A stretch of DNA of 64,000 nucleotides from Olavius algarvensis Delta 4 endosymbiont. Its GTDB lineage: Bacteria > Desulfobacterota > Desulfobacteria > Desulfobacterales > CAJINA01. The stretch is taken from positions 1 through 64,000 of the forward strand of contig CAJINA010000192.1 in NCBI GenBank assembly GCA_905176665.1. The letters run 5' to 3'. The translations under genes were made by a program, and so were the position numbers. Below are positions 1 to 9,827 of the stretch, one piece after another (position 1 is the first letter of the stretch; each line of letters starts with the position of its first letter). The notes under the pieces were generated by a model, which saw only the letters and a list, made by a program, of their open reading frames with translations, made no database searches and was not told the origin of the DNA.

Positions 1-2
1 CC

Positions 3-3000
3 AGTTTCGATGCCACCGTCGCCGGCGCCGATGCCGCGGGCAACCCGTTTACCGCGACCACCACCAGTACCCATACGGTCGATACCACGGCACCAACAGC
101 ATCCATCACTTTGGACGCCGCCATCACGGCCGATGACGTTATCGATGCCATTGAACAAGGCGCCAATATCGCCATTACCGGTACAGTAGGCGGTGCTGTA
201 GCAGACGGAGATACCGTTACCCTGACCGTAAATGGCACGGACTATGTGGGCGTTGTAAGCGGAGGCAGCTTCAGTATCGATGTGGCCGGCACTGATCTAA
301 CTGCGGATGCCGACCTGACGATAGATGCGAGCGTAACTGTCACCGATGCTGCCGGCAACATTACCACAGCCAACGACACGGAAACTTACAGTGTTAATGT
401 GAATCCCCCGGTACTCGACCTCGATGCGGATGATTCATCCGCTGCCGGAACCGGATATGCCACCACCTTTACCGAAGGTGGCGGCGGTGTAGCGATTGCC
501 GACAGCGACCTTGCTATAAGTGATGTTGACAGCACTTCCATTCAGAGTGCCACGATCACCATTACCGACGTTGAAACCGACGACCTGCTAATTGTTGGTT
601 CACTGCCGGCTGGGATTACCGCCGGGGCCTATAACGCCGCCACCGGGACGATCACCATGACCGGCACGGCGACACTGGCGGATTACCAGCAGGCCATCCG
701 GGCCATTCAGTTCGACAACGTGGGTGACTCCGTAGGAGCAAGCCGCACGATCAATGTGACCGTTAATGATGGTGAGAATGACAGCAACACCGCGGTCAGC
801 ACGGTGAGTATCGTCACGGTACCCACGGTCAGCATCGATGACGTATCCATCCAGGAGCCGGACAGCGGGACCACCACCCTCACTTTCACGGTGTCTATCG
901 ACCAGACCCTGGGCAGCGACCTCACCTTTGACTACCAGACAGTGGATGTCAGCGCCCTGGCCGGTTCCGACTATGTCGGCATTGGTACGACGTCCGGTAC
1001 AATTACCGCCGGCAACACATCCACAACCATTACGGTCACCATCAACAGTGATGCGGATGTCTTCGAGGGCGATGAAGCTTTCACGGTCGACCTTACCAAC
1101 TTCAACCAGACCGTCAATTTCCAGGCCGGCGCCCACCTGACGGCCGACGGCATCCAGGGTATCGGCAGTATTGGCGTCGATAGCGGACCTCCGGTGGCTG
1201 CCGACGACGCCTTTATCACTCCCCCGGATACGGCGCTGGTGACCGGCGACGTTTTGGCCAACGACTCCCTGGTGGACAACGCTGTCTATTCCACGCATGA
1301 CGGGACATCCTCCAACGGCGGTACCGTAACCTACAACGGCAACGGCACCTTTACCTACACCCCGGCCGGCGGCTTTACGGGGACGGATACCTTCACTTAC
1401 ACGGTCATCGACGACGACGGCGAAACCGATACTGCGACCGTAACCGTCGAAGTTTCCAATGCCGTAATCAACCCACCGTCGGTATCCGCAGTGCCGGATA
1501 CGGCTTACACTGAGAATGATGCGGCCACCAACATTCTGACCGGTATCACCATGAGCGACGTGGACCCTGCAACGCTCTCGAAGGTGGTTGTCAAGATCGA
1601 CGGATATATCGGCTCGCAGGATGTTCTGGATTATCTGACCGCGGGAACCAGTGTGAATGCCAGTGTATCTGCATCCGGCTCGACCTGGGAATTAACCCTG
1701 ACCAACGGGGCCGACATCAATGAATACGAGACGGTACTGGATTCCCTGACCTATGAAAACACCTCGGACAACCCGAGTGCCTCAACCCGTAACATCACGG
1801 TGGAAGCCTATGATGAGACCTATAACAACCTCTTCAGCAGCGATACCGGCAGCCTGAACGTCCTGCCGGTCAACGATGCCCCCGAAGTCTTCGACCATAC
1901 GGCCTACGTGGTCGGCGATTCTCAGGACAACAGCCTCAACATCGCCATGCCCACCGACCCGGATACGGATGACGCCGATCTGGTGATCACGGTGACCGGA
2001 TTGCCTGATCCAGCAACATTTGGAACAGTGACCCTGGCGGACGGCACTCCCGTAAATGTTAACGACACGCTCACCCGGGCGGAACTGGCCGGCCTGCAGT
2101 TTGATGCCTTCATTGGAGGCGGCGACGGTGATCAGCAATTCACGTACACCGTTTTCGACGGAGATAAAACCACAGTGGGAACCACCACCATCAACGTCGG
2201 CTCCACCGATCCGGATAGCGGCACGGTTTATGAAAGCGCCCTCACCGACGGTACCGGCGCGGATAATGGCTCTGCAATCGTTGCCGGCAACCTGTTTGCC
2301 AATGACGCCGCAGCCGGTAATGCGATCGACAGTGTCGATTTTGGGGCCAGCAATTACACCCCGACAGCTGGCGTCATCACCATCACCACCTCGATCGGCA
2401 CCCTGACAGTCTACGCCGACAACTCAATACCCGGGTACAGCGCCGGCGATTACGTGTACGAACTCACCTCGGCCGACGGAAGCGGTGCTGACGTCACCGA
2501 AAATTTCACCTATAACTTCACCAATGTGATTCCACAGTCCGACACCTTGACGATCACGGTAGAAGACGATGAACCGATCGCCAGCGACCTGATCGTGGAT
2601 GTACCGGAATCTGAAGAGCAGGTTTTCAACCTTGTCCTGACCCTGGATGATTCCGGCAGTATGTCCTGGGGCGCTGTAACGGGCAGCAACCCGCCGGGTG
2701 CCGGTGAAGCTTCACGCATGGATATCGCCAAAGAGGCGTTAAGTTCACTTGCCCAGGAATTCTTCAAGCAGTCATCCCAGGTCACGGTAACCTTGATTAC
2801 GTTCAATACCGCGGCGACGCTGGTCGGCACGTATACGGCTTATGAGGATTTTGAAACCAATCTTTTGAGTGTAACGCCGGGCGGCGGCACCAATTACGTC
2901 GATGCTACTGATGAAATCTTGACGCAGCTGACGGCCGACCTGGCCGCCCAGAACCCGATGGATGATGTCCAGAATATCTCCTATTTCATTTCGGATGGTG

Positions 3001-5852
3001 AAGCCAATGCTGGAACATCACCAATCGGCAGCGGTTACATCGAGTTTGCCAATGCAAACTCGATCGATTCCTATGCGGTCGGTATCGGCTCGGGCCTGCC
3101 GGCAGACCTGTCCGACCTGAACTACATCCACAATATAGACTCGCTGGGTGCTGGCTACGGTACGGTCGATCCCGCCCTGATCGTCGAAGATGTCTCCATG
3201 CTGCAGTCCGAGCTTCTGAGCACGGTCCCAACCGCCTTCGGCGGCAACATTACGGTAGACGCCGAAGGCAGCATTGAAAACGTCCTGTTCGGAGCGGACG
3301 GGGGGTATGTGGACTCGATTACCATCGACCTGGGCGGCACCGACTACACCTTCACCTATGACGGCAGCACGGTTACAGTGCCGCCGGCGCTGATTGCCAC
3401 AGTCGCAGTTGACGGCGCCCTGATGACCCTGGATGCCGACGACGGATTTGCCCACGGGACGCTGAACTTCAACTTTGCCGACGGCAGCTACACCTTCAGC
3501 GCACCGAACGGCATGGCGCCAGCCACCTTTGATTTTGACTTCTCAATTGTCGATGGTGACGGGGATACTGCTTCGGCAACGGCCACCATCAACATTGTCG
3601 ATGATTCGCCGGAGGCCCATGATGACCTGCACTCAATCATGGCCGGTGAGACGGCTGAAGGCAATGTGGTTACCGCTATCGGTACCGACGGCGGCCCCTC
3701 CTTCGGCCTGGATTACACACCTTTCGCCACTCAGGGCGGCGGGGTCGATAAAATTGTGGACGATGCCGAGGTGACCGAGTTTACATATAAAGGTCAAAAC
3801 ATCTCCCTTGACCTCTCGCTTACGTCACCGCCACCACCGGTGGGCGGATCAGAAAACCTGGCCATAAACGATGGCACCATTTGGGCCGGGTCAAATATTG
3901 CCCTAAGCGCCAATGCCGGATTCAATGCCGGCGGGGCTGGGGTTACCGGTGGCCGCGATGATGGCACGTTTGACAACCAGGACGGCGGTGCTGCTCTCAC
4001 GGTATCCTTTGACGGGGTGGACCTGCCCTACGGGGTTGAAAACCTGATTCTCACAATTAACGATTTCCAGAGCGCAAATAACGATGAAGTCACTATCACT
4101 ATTTATGATACCACCGGAGCGACTCTGGGCACCGAAGTTCAAGCGGCCACTACGGGTGGAGCAGAAAATGTTGATCTATCAGCTTACACGGGTATTGGTT
4201 CGGTGGATATTGTCTACACTGGAGGAGGCTGGGACAGCCAGTTGTCCAACGTCTCTTTTGATCCGGCACCCGGGGTCCCGACCTTGGATCAAACCGGTGG
4301 AAACAACGGCAGCAACCTGACCTGGGTTTACAGCTATGACTACGACCTGGACGGCAACCCGGTGTTTGACGCCACGGTGACCGATTCGGATGATGGGTCG
4401 ACCTTTACCATGCGAAGCAATGGCTACTACAACTATGCGCCGGACTTGCCACCGATCACTTCAGTGGATCTAACATCCCAGGCCAATGTAGACGCCTCTG
4501 ATTTAGATATTACTATCAGGGCAGGCGGGGGAACACTTTCTTACAATGCTGACGGTGTCGGTATCGACGGCAGCGGCGACCAGACCAATCAGATAAACTC
4601 TGGTGAGGCTGTACTGATAACTTTCGATGGGGCTGCCTTACCGGATGGAGCTCAGAACATCGAGCTGACTTTAAATGATTTTAATTCGGCCTACGGCGAT
4701 GAGGCCACTATAATTATTACCCATGACACCGATGGCGATGGAGTGCTCTCCACAGATACAGTCGTAGTATCGGCTACAGCAGATTCCTCGGTAATTGACC
4801 TCTCACAGTTCAGAGGTGTAACCCAGATCGATGTCGCATACACGGGAACGGGTTATGATCTTGCAGTCGGTAATGTCACGTATATTCCGACCATCACCGG
4901 CACCGGCACATCTGAACCTATTCTGATCGACTACACCCTTACGGATAATGATGGGCAAGCAGATGCCGCACAGCTGGCTATCTATGAAATCGGCAATGAG
5001 ATTATGGGCACAGTCGGCGCCGACAGTATCACCGGCGGCAGCCTGAATGATGCCATTGTCGGCGATGCCGGTGACGACATCCTGTCCGGTGGGGACGGCC
5101 ACGACTCAATTTCCGGTGGTGCCGGCACCGACACCCTGTCTGGTGACGCCGGCAATGATTACCTCAGCGGTGGAGCAGATGACGATATCCTCTCCGGCGG
5201 CGACGGGATAGACCACCTCGACGGCGACTCCGGCGACGACATCGTGGACGGCGGCACCGGTGACGACATTGTCCAGGGCGGTTCCGGTGATGACCTGCTC
5301 TTCGGTGGGGCCGGGGACGACCTGCTGCAGGGCGAAGATGGCGATGATACTCTGACGGGTGGAGCCGGCGACGACACACTCGAAGGCGGTGACGGCAGTG
5401 ATATGCTTGTCGGCGGTGACGGTGCCGATACTATCGACGGCGGCAAGGGCGCCGACACCATCGTACTCGATGAGAATGACACCTCTATCGACGGCGGCAG
5501 CGGCGATGATACGCTTTTAATCTCCCATGATGTGCTGGATTTCAGTGCCATAGCAGACGGCACCATCGCCAACGTCGAAAAACTCGACCTCAACGACGCC
5601 GACGCCCAGACAGTATCCCTCAACCTGGACGATGTCTTTGATATGACCGACGATAACAATATCCTGGAGGTCAAAGGCGGTACTGGTGACGAAGTTACCT
5701 TCGATGTCCACGGCGCCGGTGGGGACTGGACCCATGAAGGCGGCGGCCTGTTTACCCACGCCAACGGCACCGACCAGGTTCAGATCGTCACGGCGGCGGA
5801 TCCGGACAATGAGGTGAAGATATTTACGGATGACGGCACGGAAATCACCTAG
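3..5852 (+). CDS. Giant RTX/VWA adhesin, LapA-like type I secretion substrate (5' end outside window)
   Basis: Secreted calcium-binding surface adhesin. The frame is open to the left edge: codons from base 3 read a VDTTAP Ig-like repeat, so the TTG at 111 is not a real start. Visible order: Ig-like repeats to about 405; a Calx-beta domain about 829-1130; cadherin/VCBS-like modules (PPVAADD near 1188); a VWA domain about 2630-3220 with a DDSGS MIDAS motif and ISDGEAN; a duplicated module of about 135 residues (3860-4895); GGxGxD RTX repeats about 5005-5500; and an acidic C-terminal secretion region. This order (repeats, VWA, RTX, C-terminal signal) is that of LapA-type T1SS adhesins. The N-terminal retention module and the di-alanine LapG site would lie outside the window. 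The converging operon encodes the matching exporter, protease and c-di-GMP receptor. Substrate and binding partner are unknown. Confidence 0.93.
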   Translation, partial: SFDATVAGADAAGNPFTATTTSTHTVDTTAPTASITLDAAITADDVIDAIEQGANIAITGTVGGAVADGDTVTLTVNGTDYVGVVSGGSFSIDVAGTDLTADADLTIDASVTVTDAAGNITTANDTETYSVNVNPPVLDLDADDSSAAGTGYATTFTEGGGGVAIADSDLAISDVDSTSIQSATITITDVETDDLLIVGSLPAGITAGAYNAATGTITMTGTATLADYQQAIRAIQFDNVGDSVGASRTINVTVNDGENDSNTAVSTVSIVTVPTVSIDDVSIQEPDSGTTTLTFTVSIDQTLGSDLTFDYQTVDVSALAGSDYVGIGTTSGTITAGNTSTTITVTINSDADVFEGDEAFTVDLTNFNQTVNFQAGAHLTADGIQGIGSIGVDSGPPVAADDAFITPPDTALVTGDVLANDSLVDNAVYSTHDGTSSNGGTVTYNGNGTFTYTPAGGFTGTDTFTYTVIDDDGETDTATVTVEVSNAVINPPSVSAVPDTAYTENDAATNILTGITMSDVDPATLSKVVVKIDGYIGSQDVLDYLTAGTSVNASVSASGSTWELTLTNGADINEYETVLDSLTYENTSDNPSASTRNITVEAYDETYNNLFSSDTGSLNVLPVNDAPEVFDHTAYVVGDSQDNSLNIAMPTDPDTDDADLVITVTGLPDPATFGTVTLADGTPVNVNDTLTRAELAGLQFDAFIGGGDGDQQFTYTVFDGDKTTVGTTTINVGSTDPDSGTVYESALTDGTGADNGSAIVAGNLFANDAAAGNAIDSVDFGASNYTPTAGVITITTSIGTLTVYADNSIPGYSAGDYVYELTSADGSGADVTENFTYNFTNVIPQSDTLTITVEDDEPIASDLIVDVPESEEQVFNLVLTLDDSGSMSWGAVTGSNPPGAGEASRMDIAKEALSSLAQEFFKQSSQVTVTLITFNTAATLVGTYTAYEDFETNLLSVTPGGGTNYVDATDEILTQLTADLAAQNPMDDVQNISYFISDGEANAGTSPIGSGYIEFANANSIDSYAVGIGSGLPADLSDLNYIHNIDSLGAGYGTVDPALIVEDVSMLQSELLSTVPTAFGGNITVDAEGSIENVLFGADGGYVDSITIDLGGTDYTFTYDGSTVTVPPALIATVAVDGALMTLDADDGFAHGTLNFNFADGSYTFSAPNGMAPATFDFDFSIVDGDGDTASATATINIVDDSPEAHDDLHSIMAGETAEGNVVTAIGTDGGPSFGLDYTPFATQGGGVDKIVDDAEVTEFTYKGQNISLDLSLTSPPPPVGGSENLAINDGTIWAGSNIALSANAGFNAGGAGVTGGRDDGTFDNQDGGAALTVSFDGVDLPYGVENLILTINDFQSANNDEVTITIYDTTGATLGTEVQAATTGGAENVDLSAYTGIGSVDIVYTGGGWDSQLSNVSFDPAPGVPTLDQTGGNNGSNLTWVYSYDYDLDGNPVFDATVTDSDDGSTFTMRSNGYYNYAPDLPPITSVDLTSQANVDASDLDITIRAGGGTLSYNADGVGIDGSGDQTNQINSGEAVLITFDGAALPDGAQNIELTLNDFNSAYGDEATIIITHDTDGDGVLSTDTVVVSATADSSVIDLSQFRGVTQIDVAYTGTGYDLAVGNVTYIPTITGTGTSEPILIDYTLTDNDGQADAAQLAIYEIGNEIMGTVGADSITGGSLNDAIVGDAGDDILSGGDGHDSISGGAGTDTLSGDAGNDYLSGGADDDILSGGDGIDHLDGDSGDDIVDGGTGDDIVQGGSGDDLLFGGAGDDLLQGEDGDDTLTGGAGDDTLEGGDGSDMLVGGDGADTIDGGKGADTIVLDENDTSIDGGSGDDTLLISHDVLDFSAIADGTIANVEKLDLNDADAQTVSLNLDDVFDMTDDNNILEVKGGTGDEVTFDVHGAGGDWTHEGGGLFTHANGTDQVQIVTAADPDNEVKIFTDDGTEIT
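3860..4895 (+). repeat. Two diverged copies of a ~135-residue module inside the adhesin
   Basis: Within the adhesin, the segments about 3860-4265 and 4480-4895 translate to similar modules. Shared features are a GG/GDG-rich start, F-DG--LP-G--N-ELT-NDF-SA--DE-TI-I in the middle, and a D-S-Y/F-G---I-VAYTG-G-D--V-NV end. They are separated by a short linker (LTWVYSYDYD region). I do not recognise the fold; it lies between the VWA and RTX parts. The copies are clearly diverged at DNA level. Confidence 0.6.
5005..5505 (+). repeat. RTX nonapeptide (hemolysin-type calcium-binding) repeats
   Basis: About fifteen consecutive GGxGxDxLx-type nonapeptides are encoded here, for example GGDGHDSISGGAGTDTLSG. 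They form the Ca2+-binding parallel beta-roll characteristic of type I secreted RTX proteins, which folds after export in high-calcium medium. They precede the C-terminal secretion signal of the adhesin. Confidence 0.95.
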
Positions 5853-5877
5853 AGGATGATCTACCCGTAGTAATTAA

Positions 5878-5916
5878 GGCCATGCCGGAGTTAAACCGGC
5901 ATGGCCCTTTTATTTT
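5878..5916 (+). terminator. Rho-independent terminator of the adhesin gene
   Basis: A perfect 11-bp stem (5878-5888 pairing with 5896-5906, 7-nt loop) is followed by CTTTTATTTT, 25 nt after the adhesin stop codon. The flanking A/T tract on the left is short, so it may also stop the convergent minus-strand operon. Confidence 0.88.
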
Positions 5917-5943
5917 AAATAGCTGGTAACCTTCGCGGCAGGT

Positions 5944-6549
5944 TTATACTTGCACCAGGTGGTAGTTTTTCATCTTGACCGCCAACTCCAGCCTGTCCCG
6001 ACACCCAGTTTTACTGAAAATCGAAGTAAGATGGGCTTTTACCGTACGGACCGATATGTAAAGTTTGTCAGCCATTTCCTGGTTTGATAACCCCTGGGCG
6101 ACCAGATCGGCGACCTCGCGTTCACGTTTACTGAGCAGTTCCAGAGGTAGCGGCTGCTCCGATTCGGGTTCGGTCGGTGATATGGAATTGATCATTTGGT
6201 TGATGATGGCGGGCGGCATCCAGACCTGTCCGGCGCGCACGGCCGTAACCGCCTGCTTTAAGTTCTCGAACAGCATGTGCCGATTGCCATATCCGCGCAC
6301 TCCGCGACCCTGCAGCCGCATCGCCTGCTTAAAGTCAGGAACTTCAGCCAGGGCAACCGCCGGGCACGCTATTGCGGGCAGATCGGCTTCTTGAATTGTC
6401 TTGAGATCTATGATCAACAAGTCTTTAGCGCTGGCATCCAGCTGAGGCAATTGCCCCACCTCTGCCAACCGACCGGTTTTTTCCCGGTTACCAGCCAATT
6501 GGCGACAGGTTTCCACCAACGCTGTATCCCTGGTACAAATGATGATCAT
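5944..6549 (-). CDS. LuxR/NarL-type regulator with degenerate receiver
   Basis: DNA-binding regulator of 201 residues. The C-terminal third is a clear LuxR helix-turn-helix (LSKREREVADLVAQGLSNQEMADKL, then VRTVKAHLTSIFSKTG). The N-terminal part has receiver-like strands (MIIICTRD, LLIIDLKT) but lacks the paired acidic residues of a phosphorylatable receiver at the first strand, so it may act without phosphorylation. It is the last gene of the Lap-type operon and its ATG overlaps the stop of the adaptor gene by 1 nt (TAATG). Regulators of this type occur beside T1SS adhesin exporters; control of adhesin or operon expression is inference. Confidence 0.85.
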   Translation of the reverse strand: MIIICTRDTALVETCRQLAGNREKTGRLAEVGQLPQLDASAKDLLIIDLKTIQEADLPAIACPAVALAEVPDFKQAMRLQGRGVRGYGNRHMLFENLKQAVTAVRAGQVWMPPAIINQMINSISPTEPESEQPLPLELLSKREREVADLVAQGLSNQEMADKLYISVRTVKAHLTSIFSKTGCRDRLELAVKMKNYHLVQV

Positions 6550-7934
6550 TAGCGCTCTCGCAATGCATTGGCCTTGGCCCGCAGTGTGGGCTTTAGCAGG
6601 TAGTGCATAACAGTCCGCTTGCCGGTAATAATCTCGGCATGGGCGGTCATGCCCACCATTATTCTTTTCACGGTCTGCTCGGTTCCCAGAAAATTCTTTT
6701 CTGTTTTGATATGCACCAGGTAATATTCCTCCTGGCGTTCTCCGGTAATTGTGTCGGCACTGATGTGGGAAACATTACCGTCCAGCCCACCGTAGATGGT
6801 GTAGTCATAGGCGGTTATCTTCACGATCGCCTTTTGCCCCGGGTAGATAAAGGCCCGATCCTGCGGCTTGATTTTGGCTTCGACCAGCAGCACCTTCTCG
6901 TAAGGGACAATCTCCATAATATCCTGGCCCGGTTTTACGACGCCGCCCAAAGTGTTTACCAGTAACTGCTTGACGGTGCCATTGACAGGTGAACGCACAT
7001 TGGTACGCGCCACCCGGTCTTCGATAGCCACCTGGGTCTGCATCAGCCGGTCAATTTCAGACATCACTTTGTTGTATTCTTCCTGGGCTTCACTGCTGAG
7101 ACGGTCCTCTACTTCCTTGATCTGGTTTTTCGCCTCGCTGATCTGGGATACCAGGCTCTCGGCGTTCTTTTTGGCGCTGCCCAATTCATGCTGCTTATCC
7201 AAGGCTTTCTGTCTCAACTGGATAAATTCCAGCTCAGACACAAGCCTCTTTTTATAGAGTGGTTCCGTCAGCTTGATTTCCCGGCTGATCATTTTCAGGC
7301 TTTTGGTCAGGATTTGAGCGTCCAGGCGGGATTCGGAAAGTTCTATCTGGCGCTGTTTCAAGCGCTGCTGCAGCACTCCCATTTCATTCTGTTTACGCCG
7401 GAGATTGGTTTCATACAGTCGTTTTTCCTTAAGCAGTAGTCCGAAAAATTCACCATCACCACCCGACTCGGTCGAAAACGGACGGATGCCTGCCTCGGCC
7501 GCCAGCCGAACAGCCCGGGCTTTGAGTTCGTTGATGACCGTCTTGCTTTCTGCAAAGGAACTGCCGGCTCCGGTACTGTCAATTGTGACCAGCGTCTGTC
7601 CTTTCTCGACGGTCTCACCTTCACGCACCAGGATATCTTTTACTATCCCGCCTTCCAGGTTCTGTACGGTCTGAATCTGCTGGGATGGGATCAGGCGGCC
7701 AACACCACGGGTGCGCTCGTCTATTTCGGCAAAGCTCGCCCAGGCCAGCATCGAAACGACCACCAGCGTTATCACATACAAAACAATCTTTGAACGGGCC
7801 GGTGTGTCCGCATTTACGGCCGCGCACAGACTGTTCATAAATTTGATATCATTTGCCCCATAGCGTCCCCTGGCCTGGCTTGACAATTCCCGGGATGCAG
7901 CACAACTTTCTTTAGAAGCTCTTTCCTGAGTCAC
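6549..7934 (-). CDS. lapC: Type I secretion membrane-fusion protein, HlyD/LapC family
   Basis: Periplasmic adaptor of 461 residues linking the inner-membrane ABC exporter to the TolC-type outer-membrane channel. It has one N-terminal transmembrane segment (about residues 50-70, IVLYVITLVVVSMLAWASF), a biotinyl-lipoyl half-motif (RLIPSQQIQTVQNLEGGIVKDILVREGE), a long coiled coil (about 125-300), and the C-terminal beta-barrel with the HlyD signature near GMTAHAEIITGKRTV. The start is GTG, overlapping the exporter stop as GTGA, which suggests translational coupling. Length and motifs are normal for the family. The gene appears intact although the adjacent exporter gene is broken. Confidence 0.92.
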   Translation of the reverse strand: MTQERASKESCAASRELSSQARGRYGANDIKFMNSLCAAVNADTPARSKIVLYVITLVVVSMLAWASFAEIDERTRGVGRLIPSQQIQTVQNLEGGIVKDILVREGETVEKGQTLVTIDSTGAGSSFAESKTVINELKARAVRLAAEAGIRPFSTESGGDGEFFGLLLKEKRLYETNLRRKQNEMGVLQQRLKQRQIELSESRLDAQILTKSLKMISREIKLTEPLYKKRLVSELEFIQLRQKALDKQHELGSAKKNAESLVSQISEAKNQIKEVEDRLSSEAQEEYNKVMSEIDRLMQTQVAIEDRVARTNVRSPVNGTVKQLLVNTLGGVVKPGQDIMEIVPYEKVLLVEAKIKPQDRAFIYPGQKAIVKITAYDYTIYGGLDGNVSHISADTITGERQEEYYLVHIKTEKNFLGTEQTVKRIMVGMTAHAEIITGKRTVMHYLLKPTLRAKANALRER

Positions 7935-9827
7935 TTAGCTTTTCCTCCTAACTTCGCGAGGACTTCTTCTTTTGGCCCTTCCATAAAAACACGGCCTTTG
8001 TCCATGACTAAGACACGATCCACGATATCCAGAATAGACGGCTTATGCGTTATGATGAGAGTGGTGGTTTTTTTAGTTGCTTTTTTCAGGTTCGCGATCA
8101 CCATTACTTCCGTATTGAAATCCATGGAATTGGTGGGCTCGTCCAGCAGGACAATGGGGCTGGGCTCAATAAATCCCATGGCTACGGCCACCGACTGGCG
8201 CTGTCCGCCGGAGAGGCTAAACCCTCTCTCCCCTACCTGGAGGTCCATGCCCATGGGATGCCGGTCAGTAAAACCATTTACCCCGCCGATCTTGGCGGCC
8301 TCAATAATGGCGGCATCATCAGCATGCGGTGACTTAAGGATGATGTTATCGCGCACAGTTCCGGAAAAAAGGACGACATCCTGGGGCACATAGCTGAAAT
8401 TGTTGCGTAAATCCACTGGGTCAATCTGCTTAATGTCCAGCCCGTCAATAAAAATCGCCCCATCAAGGGGTTCGTACAGGCCCAGTAAGAGCTTGCTGAT
8501 CGTAGATTTTCCCGAACCAACCTGGCCGATAATCCCGACCTTTTCGCCAGGTTGAAGGTGAAAACTGACTTTCGACAGAGCCTTTGACTCTTCACCCGGA
8601 TAGCTGAAACTGACGTCTTTAAATTCAATCTCACCCTTAAATTCGGGTCGCCGGATGAACTTCTTTTCTTCCGGCCGTTCTATTTCCAGCTCCATAAACG
8701 CATTGAGGGACTGCAGGGCGCTTTTCATCTGGCCGAAGTTCACCAGCAGTGAAACCGCCTGGGCCATGGGGGCAATGCTGCGGGAAGCAAGGATATTGAC
8801 CGCAATCAGGCCGCCCATGGTCAACTCGCCGGCCTTGATCAGGTAGACGCCCAGGACAATGACGGCCACGCTGCAAAACTGCGTCAAAAATGCGGCCACC
8901 GTGGCCAGTGAATTGGAGCGTATCCGGGACACGACACTTTTACTTGCTATGTAACCGGTGTTTTCCTCCCAGTGCCATTGCACCGAACTATTGGCATTGA
9001 AGGTCTTGATCGTTTCCAGGTTGGCCAGAGCCTCAACCAGGATACCGTTACGTCGCCCGACTGCCTCGTGGGTGCTGTCAATAACCCTCCAGCATACTGG
9101 AAAGAATCATATCGCTCTTTTTGGCGACGTTTTCCAGAAAATGGGTTCGAATAAACTTCAACAGCAGGTCAAACAGATAGATCAGACAGATTCCGATTGC
9201 CAGTACCCAAAGCGTGTCAACGGCGTTGTGGGGTATGATGCGGTCGTAAACGTTCATGGTGAAAAGCGGCCCGGCCACCACGAAAACCTTCACCAATAAG
9301 GTGGCCAGCAAGACCCGGCTGTAGAGCCCCTTGAATTTCATGAGCGTCCCGAAAAACCAGTGCCCTCGTTTTGCAGCAACGCCGGGGCGCTTATTCTCTC
9401 CAAAGCCCTCGTACCTGCGCTTTAAGAAAAATACAAATCCGAGATACTCTTCACTCAGCCTGTCCAGTGCAATCTCCATCGGGTTTTCATCAACGGTTGG
9501 AGCGATGATCTGCGCCACACCGTTTTCCAAGTCAAGATCAAGCAGGACACAGGCGTTGTCTCCCTTGAGGACCAGAAGGACCGGTAAAACAACTGAGGGG
9601 ATATCCTGAAGTTTCCGTCTTTGGAGCTGCGACTTGAAGCCGGCCTTGGCCGCGGCACGGGAGAAGTTCGCCTTGGGCTTATCCACGCTGAAAAGTCGCG
9701 GGTGATCATCCCCTGGATCAATGGGTAGACCGTAAGCCAGGGCTTCGGCCGTCGCCGGTTTGTTGTTCAGTTTGGCCAGAACAACCAGGCACTGCATTAA
9801 AGGATCAGCGGCAAACGTATTACTCAT
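7931..9827 (-). pseudogene. lapB: LapB-type T1SS ABC transporter, broken by internal deletion and frameshift
   Basis: ATP-driven exporter for the adhesin, found in two pieces. The 5' piece (9827 down to 9078, 249 residues) carries the N-terminal C39-like, catalytically inactive domain and the first transmembrane helices, ending at KKSDMILSSMLEGY-stop. The 3' piece (about 9090 down to 7931) resumes in another frame at IDSTHEAVGRRNGILVEALANLETIKT and carries the last helices and the ATPase, with Walker A GQVGSGKST, signature LSGGQRQ and Walker B IVLLDEPT. LapB proteins are about 720 residues and have roughly 90 residues between these two points, so a segment of about 280 bp is missing as well as the frame being lost. 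The start overlaps the lapD-like stop by 8 nt. It could be a real inactivation or an assembly error. Confidence 0.85.

Noticed and set aside
111-113. TTG at 111 as start of the adhesin gene
   Set aside because: The same frame is open to base 3 and reads a typical Ig-like repeat with VDTTAP; the gene starts outside the window.
5159-5770. Minus-strand Ser/Pro-rich frame of 203 codons opposite the RTX repeats
   Set aside because: It arises from the repetitive GGxGxD codons read backwards.
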